Positions 31,482 through 42,638 of a DNA stretch of 64,000 nucleotides are shown here, one piece after another. The position numbers were made by a program, and so were the translations under genes. This DNA comes from Ramlibacter sp. PS4R-6. GTDB lineage: Bacteria; Pseudomonadota; Gammaproteobacteria; Burkholderiales; Burkholderiaceae_C. Location of the stretch: contig NZ_JBBHKA010000001.1 in the NCBI RefSeq assembly GCF_037572775.1, positions 2,728,001-2,792,000 of the forward strand. The letters run 5' to 3'. Under the pieces are notes generated by a model. It ran no database searches and was not told the origin of the DNA. It saw nothing but the letters and a program-made list of their open reading frames with translations. Each line of letters opens with the position of its first letter. Position 1 is the first letter of the stretch.

Positions 31482-32831
31482 ATGTCCGCGATCTTCAATT
31501 TCACCTTCGTGCCCTGGTTCCGCTCGGTCGCGCCGTACATCCACATGCACCGCGGCAGCACCTTCGTGGTGGCGATCGCGGGCGAGGCCATCGCGGCGGG
31601 CAAGCTGCAGAACATCGCGCAGGACCTCGCGCTGATCCAGAGCATGGGCGTGAAGGTTGTGCTGGTGCACGGCTTCCGCCCGCAGGTCAACGAGCAGCTC
31701 AAGGCCAAAGGCCATGCGGCGAAGTATTCGCACGGCATGCGGATCACCGACGAAGTCGCGCTCGATTCGGCGCAGGAAGCGGCCGGGCAATTGCGCTACG
31801 AGATCGAGGCCGCCTTCAGCATGGGCCTGCCCAACACGCCCATGGCCGGCTCGCGCGTGCGCGTGATCTCGGGCAACTTCATCACGGCGCGGCCGGTGGG
31901 CATCGTCGACGGCGTGGACTTCCAGCACTCGGGCCTGGTGCGCAAGGTGGACGTGGGCGGCATCACGCGCTCGCTGGACCACGGCGCGATGGTGCTGATC
32001 TCGCCCTTCGGCTTCTCGCTGACCGGCGAGGCCTTCAACCTGACGATGGAAGAGGTCGCCACCAGCGTGGCCATCGCATTGCAGGCCGACAAGCTGGTGT
32101 TCCTCACGGAGATCCCCGGCATCCGCGTCAAGCCGCTGGAGCCCGAGTCCGAGGACAACCCCATCGACACCGAGCTGCCGCTGGCCGCGGCGGAACAGCT
32201 GCTGGCGTCACTGCCCAGCCCGCAGCAGCCCAGCGACACCGCCTTCTACCTGCAGCACTGCGTGAAGGCCTGCAAGTCCGGCGTGGATCGCAGCCACATC
32301 ATCCCCTTCGCGGTGGACGGCTCCATCCTGCTCGAGGTGTACGTGCACGACGGCATCGGCACGATGGTGGTGGACGAGAAGCTGGAAGAGCTGCGCGAGG
32401 CCACGGCCGACGACGTGGGCGGGATTCTGCAGCTGATCGAACCCTTCGAGAAGGACGGCACGCTGGTCAAGCGCGACCGCACGGAGATCGAGCGCGACAT
32501 CGCCAACTACACGATCATCGAGCACGACGGCGTGATCTTCGCGTGCGCTGCGCTCTATCCGTATCCCGAGGCGAAGACCGGCGAGATGGCGGCGCTGACC
32601 GTGTCGCCGCAAAGCCAGGGCCAGGGCGACGGCGAGAAGGTGCTCAAGCGCATCGAGCAGCGCGCCCGCTCCATGGGCCTGGACAGCATCTTCGTGCTCA
32701 CCACGCGCACCATGCACTGGTTCCTCAAGCGCGGCTTCGTGCAGGTGGACGCCGACTGGCTGCCCGAGGCGCGCAAGCGCAAGTACAACTGGGACCGGCG
32801 CAGCATGGTGTTCGTCAAGAAGCTGTCCTGA
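31482..32831 (+). CDS. argA: N-acetylglutamate synthase (amino-acid N-acetyltransferase)
   Basis: 449 aa from ATG 31482. The N-terminal amino-acid kinase fold (about 20-285: VVLVHGFRPQVNEQLKAKG, LISPFGFSLTGEAFN) is followed by a GNAT domain (about 300-449: ATADDVGGILQLI, LTVSPQSQGQGDGEKVLKR, WFLKRGF). This is the classical two-domain NAGS that makes N-acetylglutamate, the first step of arginine synthesis, in the cytoplasm. The kinase-like domain usually binds arginine for feedback inhibition. The VOC gene follows after one base. Confidence 0.95.
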   Translation: MSAIFNFTFVPWFRSVAPYIHMHRGSTFVVAIAGEAIAAGKLQNIAQDLALIQSMGVKVVLVHGFRPQVNEQLKAKGHAAKYSHGMRITDEVALDSAQEAAGQLRYEIEAAFSMGLPNTPMAGSRVRVISGNFITARPVGIVDGVDFQHSGLVRKVDVGGITRSLDHGAMVLISPFGFSLTGEAFNLTMEEVATSVAIALQADKLVFLTEIPGIRVKPLEPESEDNPIDTELPLAAAEQLLASLPSPQQPSDTAFYLQHCVKACKSGVDRSHIIPFAVDGSILLEVYVHDGIGTMVVDEKLEELREATADDVGGILQLIEPFEKDGTLVKRDRTEIERDIANYTIIEHDGVIFACAALYPYPEAKTGEMAALTVSPQSQGQGDGEKVLKRIEQRARSMGLDSIFVLTTRTMHWFLKRGFVQVDADWLPEARKRKYNWDRRSMVFVKKLS

Positions 32832-32832
32832 C

Positions 32833-33249
32833 ATGGCGGCGCCGTTCGCGCTCCACGGCCTGGACCACATCGTCCTGCGCGTGAAGGACCTTCAGCCCAT
32901 GCTGCGCTTCTACGTGGACGTACTCGGCTGCACCGAAGAGCGCATGCGCGATGACATCGGCCTGTACCAGGTGCGCGCAGGCTCCTCGCTGATCGACCTG
33001 GTGCCGGTGGACGGCAAGCTCGGCCGTGCCGGCGGCGCGGCTCCGGGCGCGGAGGGCCGCAACCTCGACCATTTCTGCCTGCGCATCGAGCCCTATGACG
33101 AGCAGGCCATCCGTGCCCATTTGCGCGCCTGCGGCGCCGAGGCCGGCGAGGCCGGTTCGCGCTTCGGCGCCGAAGGCGAAGGCCCTTCCATCTACCTGCG
33201 CGACCCCGAAGGCAACACCATCGAGCTGAAAGGCCCGCCCCGGGGTTGA
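32833..33249 (+). CDS. VOC-superfamily (glyoxalase/bleomycin-resistance-like) protein
   Basis: 138 aa with the two beta-alpha-beta-beta-beta halves of the VOC fold: LDHIVLRVKDLQPMLRFYVD at the N-terminus and LDHFCLRIEPYDE in the second half, ending YLRDPEGNTIELKGP. Candidate metal ligands are H12, H77 and the C-terminal E133. The substrate is unknown; size and motifs fit single-domain dioxygenase or lyase members. It begins one base after the argA stop, so probably shares the argA transcript, though a metabolic link is not evident. Confidence 0.85.
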   Translation: MAAPFALHGLDHIVLRVKDLQPMLRFYVDVLGCTEERMRDDIGLYQVRAGSSLIDLVPVDGKLGRAGGAAPGAEGRNLDHFCLRIEPYDEQAIRAHLRACGAEAGEAGSRFGAEGEGPSIYLRDPEGNTIELKGPPRG

Positions 33250-33331
33250 ATTCCGCCCCGGCGCCTCCTACAACGGAAGGCGCAGCGTCCGACAGACGGG
33301 CGTGGCGACCCCACCTTAAGTTGGAGACTCG

Positions 33332-34012
33332 ATGGCCCAGCCCGCCGCTTCCCGCGAAGTCCGCATCCCCGCCGGCCCTGCCTGGCTGTACGGGGATTTC
33401 GTCGCGCCCGCCGACGCGGCGGGCATCGTGCTGTTCGCGCACGGCAGCGGCAGCGGCCGGCACAGCTCGCGCAACCGCCAAGTGGCGCGCCGTCTGCAGG
33501 ACGCGGGCATCGCCACCCTGCTCTTCGACCTGCTCACCGCCGACGAGGAGCAGCACGACCTGCACACGCGCGAGCACCGCTTCGACATCCCCCTGCTCAC
33601 CGGCCGCATGCAGGAGGCGACGGCCTGGGTGAGTTCCCTGCCGGAGGCGAAGGCACTGCCCATTGGCTACTTCGGCGCCAGCACCGGCAGCGCCGCGGCG
33701 CTGATCGCGGCCGCGCGTCTGGGCAACCGGATCGCCGCCGTGGTCTCGCGAGGCGGCCGGCCCGACCTCGCGGGGCCCGCCTGCCTCACAGCCGTGACGG
33801 CGCCGACGCTGCTCATCGTCGGCGGCGCCGACCACGGTGTCATCGGGCTCAACCAGGAAGCCTACGAACGCCTGCAGTGCCGCAAGGAACTGCAGGTCGT
33901 TCCCGGCGCCACGCACCTGTTCGAGGAACACGGGGCGCTGGACCGCGTGTCGGAAGCCGCATCGCAATGGTTCTCGAAGCATTTCGCGCGCTTGCACGAG
34001 GCCGCTTCATGA
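33332..34012 (+). CDS. Dienelactone-hydrolase-like alpha/beta hydrolase
   Basis: 226 aa; GTTGGAGACTCG precedes ATG 33332. Oxyanion region FAHGSGSGRHSSRN, nucleophile elbow GASTG (S117), acid in VGGADHGV (about D169) and H in PGATHLFEE (about H195). By family a cytoplasmic serine hydrolase. First of three overlapping or closely spaced genes (hydrolase, phosphoribosyltransferase, erythromycin-esterase-like); the stop overlaps the next start (ATGA). A TCCTACA element lies 60 bp upstream. Domain pairs of this type are fused in mycobacteria, supporting joint function. Confidence 0.87.
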   Translation: MAQPAASREVRIPAGPAWLYGDFVAPADAAGIVLFAHGSGSGRHSSRNRQVARRLQDAGIATLLFDLLTADEEQHDLHTREHRFDIPLLTGRMQEATAWVSSLPEAKALPIGYFGASTGSAAALIAAARLGNRIAAVVSRGGRPDLAGPACLTAVTAPTLLIVGGADHGVIGLNQEAYERLQCRKELQVVPGATHLFEEHGALDRVSEAASQWFSKHFARLHEAAS

Positions 34013-34677
34013 GCGCCCCGCGCCTGCCTTTCGCCGACCGGCGCGAGGCCGGCCGCGTCCTGGCGGAGCGCCTCGCGCACCTGCAAGGGCACGAAGACCT
34101 GTTGGTGCTGGCCCTGCCGCGCGGCGGCGTCGCCGTCGGCTACGAAGTGGCGCGCGCGCTGCACGCCGAACTCGACGTGTTCATCGTCCGCAAGCTCGGA
34201 CACCCGGGCCACGAGGAATACGCGATGGGTGCCATCGCCAGCGGCGGCGTGCAGGTGATGAACGCGGATGCGGGATTCGGCGTGAGCCCGCGCGAGGTGC
34301 AGGAAGTGGTGGCGCGCGAGCGCGCGGAGCTCGTGCGCCGCGAGAGCCTTTACCGCGGCTTGCGCCCGCCGGTCGCCATCGAAGGGCGTACGGTGGTCGT
34401 GGTCGATGACGGTCTGGCCACCGGCGCCACCATGCGCGCGGCGGTCGCGGCCATCCGCAAACTGAATCCGCACTGGCTCGTCGCCGCCGTTCCGGTCGGC
34501 GCGAGCGAAACCTGCGAGCGGCTTGCGCGCGAGGCCGACGAGGTCGTCTGCGCCGCGATGCCCGCGCCCTTCCGCGCCGTGGGCCTGTGGTACCGCGATT
34601 TCCCGCAGTCCACCGACGAGGAGGTCAAACGCCTCCTCGCCCAGGCCGAGCGCGAACACGCGCAGCCCGCGCACTGA
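34009..34677 (+). CDS. Phosphoribosyltransferase-family protein
   Basis: 222 aa from ATG 34009 overlapping the hydrolase stop. The PRPP-binding loop VVDDGLATGATM (131-142) is intact, and RKLGHPGHEEYAMGAIASGG (61-80) is characteristic of the stand-alone or fused PRTases found beside dienelactone hydrolases. The substrate is unknown. It should bind PRPP in the cytoplasm; whether it transfers phosphoribose to a base or another acceptor is open. Middle gene of the operon; ten bases separate it from the next. Confidence 0.88.
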   Translation: MSAPRLPFADRREAGRVLAERLAHLQGHEDLLVLALPRGGVAVGYEVARALHAELDVFIVRKLGHPGHEEYAMGAIASGGVQVMNADAGFGVSPREVQEVVARERAELVRRESLYRGLRPPVAIEGRTVVVVDDGLATGATMRAAVAAIRKLNPHWLVAAVPVGASETCERLAREADEVVCAAMPAPFRAVGLWYRDFPQSTDEEVKRLLAQAEREHAQPAH

Positions 34678-34687
34678 GCGGCCCACC

Positions 34688-36043
34688 ATGGCGATCTGGC
34701 AGTCCCCGTCCACCGACACCGAACGCGTGGCCGGGGACCTGCGGCGGCACCTCCACCCACTGCCCGGCGACGCACACGACCACGATGCGCTGCTTCAGCT
34801 CGTGGGCAGGTCGCGCTTTGCCCTGCTGGGCGAAGCGTCGCACGGCACCCGGGAGTTCTACCGCGAGCGCATCCGCATCACGCAGCGCCTGATCGAGGAG
34901 AAGGCGTTCACGGCGGTGGCCGTCGAAGCCGACTGGCCCGATGCCTGGCGCGTGAACCGCTACGTGCGCGGGGTCTCCGACGACCGCGGCGCGGAAGCCG
35001 CACTGCGCGGCTTCCAGCGCTTCCCGTCGTGGATGTGGCGCAACACCGAGGTGCGCGACTTCGTGGAGTGGCTGCGCGAATGGAACGCGAAGCGGCCGCA
35101 GCAGCAGCGCGTGGGTTTCTACGGCCTGGACCTGTACAGCCTGTTCACGTCGATGCAGGAGGTGCTGAAGTACCTGGACGCGCACGACGCCGAGGAGGCG
35201 CGCCGTGCCCGCGCGCGCTACGCGTGCTTCGACCACGCCAGGGGCGACAGCCAGGCCTACGGCTACGCGGCCTCGTACGGCGCGGCGCCGTCCTGCGAGG
35301 ACGAAGTGGTGCAGCAGTTGCGCGAGATGAACCGGCGAGCCGCGCAAGTTTCGCCAGCCAGCGGCCTGGAGCGCGACGAGCTGTTCTACGCGCAGCAGAA
35401 CGCGCGCCTGGTGCACAACGCCGAGGAGTACTACCGCACCATGTTCCGCGGCCGCGTGTCGTCGTGGAATCTGCGGGACAGCCACATGGCCGAGACGCTG
35501 CAGGCGCTGGACCGGCATCTCGCCGCGACGAACGGCGCGCCGCCGCGCATCGCCGTGTGGGCGCACAACTCGCACCTGGGCGACGCCAGCGCCACCGAGA
35601 TGGGCGACATGGGCGAGTGGAACCTGGGCCAGCTCTCGCGCGACCGCTACGGCGCGGACGCGGTGCTCGTCGGCTTCTCCACGCACCGCGGCTGGGTGAC
35701 GGCGGCCGACGACTGGGACGAGCCCGCGCAGCGCAAGCGCGTGCGCGACGGCCTGGACGGCAGCTGGGAAGACCTGTTCCACCGCGCCGGCGCCGAGCGC
35801 GCCGTGCTGATCCTGCGCGGCAATGAAGCGGTGCGCGGCCTGGCGATGCAGCGGCGCCTGCAGCGCGCCATCGGCGTCATCTACCGGCCCGAGACCGAGC
35901 GCATGAGCCACTACTTCGAAACGACGCTCTTCGAGCAGTTCGACGCGATGGTCCACATCGACGAGACGAATGCCCTGCAGCCGCTGGATAGCGGCGAGCA
36001 GCATTCACGGGAAGCGCCGGAGACCTACCCGTCAGGCGTATGA
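34688..36043 (+). CDS. Erythromycin-esterase-like hydrolase (EreA/ChaN-like superfamily)
   Basis: 451 aa. Characteristic motifs: LLGEASHGTREFYRERI with E49 and H52, AVEADWPDAW, GFYGLDLYSLFTSM, and VWAHNSHLGDASA near residue 290. These match the erythromycin-esterase superfamily, most of whose chromosomal members have no known macrolide activity. Being the third gene behind a hydrolase and a PRTase suggests a shared metabolic or stress role rather than resistance (inference). The end overlaps the convergent dsbB gene by 12 bp. Confidence 0.88.
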   Translation: MAIWQSPSTDTERVAGDLRRHLHPLPGDAHDHDALLQLVGRSRFALLGEASHGTREFYRERIRITQRLIEEKAFTAVAVEADWPDAWRVNRYVRGVSDDRGAEAALRGFQRFPSWMWRNTEVRDFVEWLREWNAKRPQQQRVGFYGLDLYSLFTSMQEVLKYLDAHDAEEARRARARYACFDHARGDSQAYGYAASYGAAPSCEDEVVQQLREMNRRAAQVSPASGLERDELFYAQQNARLVHNAEEYYRTMFRGRVSSWNLRDSHMAETLQALDRHLAATNGAPPRIAVWAHNSHLGDASATEMGDMGEWNLGQLSRDRYGADAVLVGFSTHRGWVTAADDWDEPAQRKRVRDGLDGSWEDLFHRAGAERAVLILRGNEAVRGLAMQRRLQRAIGVIYRPETERMSHYFETTLFEQFDAMVHIDETNALQPLDSGEQHSREAPETYPSGV

Positions 36044-36567
36044 AGCCCGGGGCGTGCCGCCGCGGCGGCGCAATTGGCGCGCAACGAGCACGAGCGCGAC
36101 CAGCGCGATCGCGCAGAACCAAAGGAAGGACCAATTGGCGATCGACAGGCCGAGGAAGGTCCAGTCGACCTTGGTGCAGTCGCCGCTGCCGCGGAAGATC
36201 ATGGGGATCGCGCGCTTGAGCGGGAAGGTCTCGATCATCCCGTAGAAGTCGCGGCCGCACGAGGCGATCTCGGGCGGGTACCACTGCAGCCAGCTCTGGC
36301 GCGCGGCGACGAAAGCGCCGAAGCCGCTGGAAGCCGCCACCAGCAGGCCGCCCGCAACCCATGCACCGCGCGACTTGATCGCGGCAGTGACGCCGGCCAC
36401 GAGCGCCACGATCACCATCGCGTAGCGCTGCACGATGCACATCGGGCAAGGCTCCAGCCCCACCACGTGCTGCAGGTAGAGGCCGAAGGCCAGCAATCCC
36501 ACGCACACGAACGCGATGGCCGCGAGCACGCGGCGCGGCGCGTTGTCCAGCCAGTCGAAAACGATGT

Positions 36568-36571
<4 letters not shown>
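36032..36571 (-). CDS. dsbB: Disulfide bond formation protein B
   Basis: 179 aa from TTG 36571, preceded by AGGACAGGC and overlapping the cysA stop (TTGA), so translation is coupled to the sulfate ATPase. Four membrane helices; redox pairs C42-x-x-C45 (PCPMC) and C105/C132 ([18 protein letters not shown]). DsbB passes electrons from DsbA to quinone in the inner membrane. Placement at the end of the sulfate-uptake operon links cysteine supply with periplasmic thiol oxidation and is worth noting. No dsbA in the window. Confidence 0.92.
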
Positions 36572-37658
<1,087 letters not shown>

Positions 37659-37662
<4 letters not shown>

Positions 37663-38549
37663 GGGGCTTCCTTTGCCATGACTGGCCGTTCCGGCGGAAG
37701 TTCCGCCGCGGCCTTCATTTCGCGTTCGTGCTGCCATTCGGCGACCGACTTGATCACCAGCGTGACCAGCGCCAGCAGCGCCAGCAGCGAGGCCACCGCG
37801 AAGGCGGCCACCGACTGGTACTCGTTGTAGAGGATTTCCACGTGCAGCGGCATGGTGTTGGTCTGCCCGCGGATGTGGCCGGAGACCACCGACACGGCGC
37901 CGAACTCGCCCATGGCCCGCGCGTTGCACAGGATCACGCCGTAGATCAGGCCCCACTTGATGTTGGGCAGGGTCACGAGCCGGAAGGTCTGCCAGCCGTT
38001 CGCGCCGAGCACGATGGCGGCCTGCTCCTCCTCGTTGCCCTGCGCCTGCATCAGCGGGATCAGTTCGCGGGCGATGAAGGGGAATGTGACGAACACGGTG
38101 GCCAGCACGATGCCGGGCACGGCGAAGATGATCTTGACGTTGTGTTCGGCCAGCCACGGGCCGAACCAGCCCTGCGCCCCGAAGACCAGCACGTAGATCA
38201 GCCCCGCGACCACCGGCGACACGGAGAACGGCAGGTCCACCAGCGTCGTCAGGAAGGCCTTGCCCTTGAATTCGTACTTGGCGATGCACCACGCCGCGGC
38301 AACGCCGAACACGAGGTTGAGCGGCACGGCGATGGCCGCCGTGATGAGCGTCAGGCGGATCGCCGACCAAGCATCGGGTTCCTTGAGGGCCTCGAGATAG
38401 GCGCCGAAGCCCTTGCGCAAGGCCTCGGTGGCCACGGCGGCCAGGGGCAGCACGAGGAACAGCACGACGAAGACCAGCGCCACGCCGATCAGCAGGCGGC
38501 GCACCCATGCGGGCTCGGTAGCGACGACGCGCTTCTGGGTGACGTCCAT
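37659..38549 (-). CDS. cysW: Sulfate ABC transporter permease CysW
   Basis: 296 aa, six predicted helices, with the ABC permease EAA-loop region near [37 protein letters not shown] and [19 protein letters not shown] are CysW-type. Forms the inner-membrane channel with CysT. ATG 38549 overlaps the cysT stop (TGATG), and its stop overlaps cysA. Confidence 0.95.
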
Positions 38550-39427
38550 CAGATCGCCCCCGCGCGCTTGCGCTGCCACACCTGAAGCGCGTTGATGACC
38601 AGCAGCAGGACGAAGGACATCACGAGCATGACGACCGCCACGGCCGTCGCTCCCGCATAGTCGTACTGCTCCAGCTTGCCGATGATGATCAGCGGCGTGA
38701 TCTCCGAGACCATGGGCATGTTGCCGGCGATGAAGATCACCGAACCGTACTCGCCGATGGCGCGGGCGAAGGCCATGGCGAAGCCCGTGAGCAGCGCCGG
38801 CGCGATCGAGGGGAAGATTACCTTGTAGAAGGTCTGCCAGCGCGTCGCGCCCAGCGACATCGCGGCCTCCTCCAGCTCCTTTTCCGTGTCCTCCAGCACC
38901 GGTTGCACCGTGCGGACGACGAAAGGCAGGCCGATGAAGATCAGCGCGATGACCACGCCGTTGGGGTTGAACGCGAGCTTGATGCCCATCGGCTCGAGGT
39001 ACTGGCCGATCCAGCCGTTGCCGGCGAGCAGCGCCGTGAGCGAGATGCCCGCCACCGCCGTCGGCAGCGCGAACGGCAGGTCGACGAGGGCATCGACGAT
39101 GCGCTTGCCGTAGAAGTCGTAGCGCACCAGCACCCACGCCAGCAGCAGCCCGAAGAAGACGTTGACGACCGCGGCGATGAACGACGCGCCGAACGTGAGC
39201 TTGTACGAAGCGACCACGCGCGGCGAGCTCACCGCGTCCCAGAACTGCGCCCCCGAAAGCGCGAAGGTCTTGAAGACCAGCGCCGACAGCGGGATGAGCA
39301 CGATGAGGCCCAGGTACATCAGCGTGTACCCGAGCGTCAGGTTGAAGCCGGGCAGCACCTTCTTGCTGCCGCCGCGCGAGGGCGCGGTGCTCACCGGCAG
39401 CGGCACCGCGATCGATCCGCCCGACAT
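38549..39427 (-). CDS. cysT: Sulfate ABC transporter permease CysT (CysU)
   Basis: 292 aa, six helices. [20 protein letters not shown] and [17 protein letters not shown] are the conserved cytoplasmic and transmembrane phrases of CysT; the EAA loop is [16 protein letters not shown]. Pairs with CysW. Starts three bases after the sbp stop. The order sbp-cysT-cysW-cysA is the classical one. Confidence 0.95.
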   Translation of the reverse strand: MSGGSIAVPLPVSTAPSRGGSKKVLPGFNLTLGYTLMYLGLIVLIPLSALVFKTFALSGAQFWDAVSSPRVVASYKLTFGASFIAAVVNVFFGLLLAWVLVRYDFYGKRIVDALVDLPFALPTAVAGISLTALLAGNGWIGQYLEPMGIKLAFNPNGVVIALIFIGLPFVVRTVQPVLEDTEKELEEAAMSLGATRWQTFYKVIFPSIAPALLTGFAMAFARAIGEYGSVIFIAGNMPMVSEITPLIIIGKLEQYDYAGATAVAVVMLVMSFVLLLVINALQVWQRKRAGAI

Positions 39428-39430
39428 GGG

Positions 39431-40429
39431 CTACTTGACCGTGTAGATCTTGTCGAACTGCCCGCCGTCGTTGAAGTGCACCTTCTGCGCTTCGGAGAGC
39501 GAGCCGTACAGCTCCTGCACGGTGAACAGCTTGACCGGCTTGAACTTGTCCGAATGCTTCTTCAGGATGGCCTCGCTGCGCGGACGGATGTAGCGCTTGG
39601 CCGCGATCTCCTGCCCCTCGGGCGTGTACAGGAAGTCGAGGTAGGCCTTGGCGAGTTCCGCCGTGCCCTTCTTGGCCACCGTGCGCTCGACGATGGCGAC
39701 CGGGTTCTCGGCCACGATGCTGACCGAGGGGTACACCACGTCGACCTTGTTCGCGCCGAATTCCTGGTTGACCGACTCGACCTCGGACTCGAACGTGACC
39801 AGGACGTCGCCGATGTTCCGCTGCAGGAAGGCGGTGGTCGCGTCACGGCCGCCGCGCGCCAGCACGGGGACGTTCTTGTACAGCTTGCCGACGAATTCGG
39901 CGGCCTGCGCATCGCTGCCGCCCTTCTTCTTGATGTAGCCCCAGGCCGCGAGGTAGGCGTAGCGGCCGTTGCCGCCGGTCTTGGGGTTGACCACCACGAC
40001 CTGCACACCGGGCTTGATCAGGTCATCCCAGTCCTTCACGCCCTTCGGGTTGCCGTTGCGCACCAGGAACAGCATGGTGGACGTGGTGGGCGCGGCGTTG
40101 TCGGGGAAGCGCTTGGCCCAGTCCTTGGCGACGACGCCCTTCTCGGCGAGGAACTCGACGTCGGTCGTCGTGTTCATGGTGACGACGTCGGCCTCGAGGC
40201 CGTCGGCCACCGCGCGCGCCTGCGCGCTGGAGCCGGCGTGCGACTGCTCGATCTTCACGTCCTTGCCCGTCTTGGCCTTGTACCAGGGCACGAAGGCGGC
40301 GTTGATGTCCTTGTAGAACTCGCGCGCCACGTCGTAGGAGACGTTGAGCAGCGTCTGCTGCTGCGCGGACGCGAGGGAGGTGGCGGCCAGGAACAGGCCC
40401 GCGAGAAAGGTCTTGGTGTGCAATTTCAT
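39431..40429 (-). CDS. sbp: Periplasmic sulfate-binding protein
   Basis: 332 aa; GAGGACCTCCAC precedes ATG 40429. Signal peptide about 1-22 ([17 protein letters not shown]). The mature part shows [46 protein letters not shown] and [18 protein letters not shown], the sulfate/thiosulfate-binding family. It delivers sulfate to CysTWA. First gene of the operon; CysB control is expected from the family, and an AT-richer upstream region exists. Confidence 0.95.
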   Translation of the reverse strand: MKLHTKTFLAGLFLAATSLASAQQQTLLNVSYDVAREFYKDINAAFVPWYKAKTGKDVKIEQSHAGSSAQARAVADGLEADVVTMNTTTDVEFLAEKGVVAKDWAKRFPDNAAPTTSTMLFLVRNGNPKGVKDWDDLIKPGVQVVVVNPKTGGNGRYAYLAAWGYIKKKGGSDAQAAEFVGKLYKNVPVLARGGRDATTAFLQRNIGDVLVTFESEVESVNQEFGANKVDVVYPSVSIVAENPVAIVERTVAKKGTAELAKAYLDFLYTPEGQEIAAKRYIRPRSEAILKKHSDKFKPVKLFTVQELYGSLSEAQKVHFNDGGQFDKIYTVK

Positions 40430-40557
40430 GTGGAGGTCCTCGTGCCGTCACGCGTGGCGCGCGGCTTGCTTATTGTGAGGAAACCGCCATTGTCGGGCTG
40501 GCGGCGGGGAATCCCAACGATACCCTCGTTGTTTGCAAATTCGGGTGGCGCATATGG
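40430..40557. promoter_or_regulatory. Upstream region of the sulfate operon with two small inverted repeats
   Basis: This 128-bp gap follows the IclR gene and precedes sbp (both minus). It contains CCGCCA/TGGCGG (40484-40489 and 40499-40504) and CAACGA/TCGTTG (40515-40520 and 40526-40531), plus AT-rich tracts (TTGCTTATTGTGAGG; GTTTGCAAATTC) unusual here. The sbp promoter and a CysB site must lie in it, but I cannot place them precisely. Confidence 0.45.
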
Positions 40558-41316
40558 CTACAGGAGCGGGCGCAGCTCGCGAGCCGCTTCGAGCAGCAAA
40601 GGAAGCAGTTTGGCTTCCATTTCCTTCGCATCCGAGCGCGCCGGGGGAATCACCACATTGAGTGCCGCCACCGTCGAGCCCTGCATGTTCCGCAGCGGCA
40701 CGGCCAGCGCCTGCACGCCCAGCTCGTGCTCCTCGGCCGCGAAGGCCCAGTCCTGCTGGCGCGCCTGGTCGATCAGCGCGCGGAAGCGCTTGGGGTCCAC
40801 CACCGTGTGCGAGGTGAGCCGGGGCAGTTCGCGGCCCTTCATCCAGGCGTTGAAGTCGGTGCGCGTCTTCGCGGCCAGCAGCACGCGGCCCGTCGAGGTG
40901 GCGTGCGCCGGCAGGCGCGCACCCAGGTGCAGGCCGTACGCGAGCATGCGCGTGACGCCGCTGCGCGCCACGATCACCACCCAGTCACCGTCCAGCACGA
41001 CGGCGGAGAACGACTCGCCCGTCTGCGCCGCCAGCCGGTTCAAGGTGGGTTGGACCATGCGCGGCAGCCGCGCGGATGCGAGGTAGCTGCCCGAAAAACG
41101 CAGCACCTTGGGCGCCAGCCAGAAGTGGCTGCCGTCGGTTTCCAGGTAGCCCAGGTGCGCGAGCGTGAGCAGGTGGCGGCGCGCCGCCGCGCGCGTGATG
41201 CCGGCGCGCTGCGCCGCCAGCGACGCGTTGAGCCTCTGCCTTTCGGTGTCGAAGCTCTCCAGCACGGCCAGCCCCTTGGCCATGCCCTCGATGAAGTCCG
41301 GCTTCGCGATCGCCAT
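40558..41316 (-). CDS. IclR-family transcriptional regulator, likely PobR/PcaR type
   Basis: 252 aa from ATG 41316; AAGGG sits six bases upstream, favouring it over the ATG two codons earlier. N-terminal winged helix (FIEGMAKGLAVLESFDTERQRLNAS ... AGITRAAARRHLLTLAHLGYL), then the IclR effector domain (ATSTGRVLLA, GVQALAVPLRN). MAKGLAVLESF and TRAAARRHLLTL recall Acinetobacter PobR/PcaU. It diverges from pobA across a double palindromic site, so it very likely controls pobA in response to 4-hydroxybenzoate or protocatechuate. Confidence 0.88.
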   Translation of the reverse strand: MAIAKPDFIEGMAKGLAVLESFDTERQRLNASLAAQRAGITRAAARRHLLTLAHLGYLETDGSHFWLAPKVLRFSGSYLASARLPRMVQPTLNRLAAQTGESFSAVVLDGDWVVIVARSGVTRMLAYGLHLGARLPAHATSTGRVLLAAKTRTDFNAWMKGRELPRLTSHTVVDPKRFRALIDQARQQDWAFAAEEHELGVQALAVPLRNMQGSTVAALNVVIPPARSDAKEMEAKLLPLLLEAARELRPLL

Positions 41317-41326
41317 GGGCATCCCT

Positions 41327-42605
<1,279 letters not shown>

Positions 42606-42606
42606 G

Positions 42607-42632
42607 TCATCCCGGCGCAGGCCGGGACCCAG
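42607..42632. repeat. REP-like 26-bp repeat, copy 1
   Basis: The 26-bp element starts TCATCCCGGC and ends CGGGACCCAG; its core CCCGGC-gcag-GCCGGG forms a hairpin. It lies one base after the pobA stop and six bases before the DUF3943 stop, in a convergent gap. A copy with one mismatch lies at 46808-46833. It resembles widespread CCCGC-gca-GCGGG intergenic repeats. Confidence 0.75.
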
Positions 42633-42638
42633 TGCCTT

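Noticed and set aside
34688..36043. A macrolide-resistance gene
   Set aside because: Although erythromycin-esterase-like, it sits in a conserved-looking housekeeping operon with no mobile element; chromosomal members of this superfamily usually lack macrolide activity.
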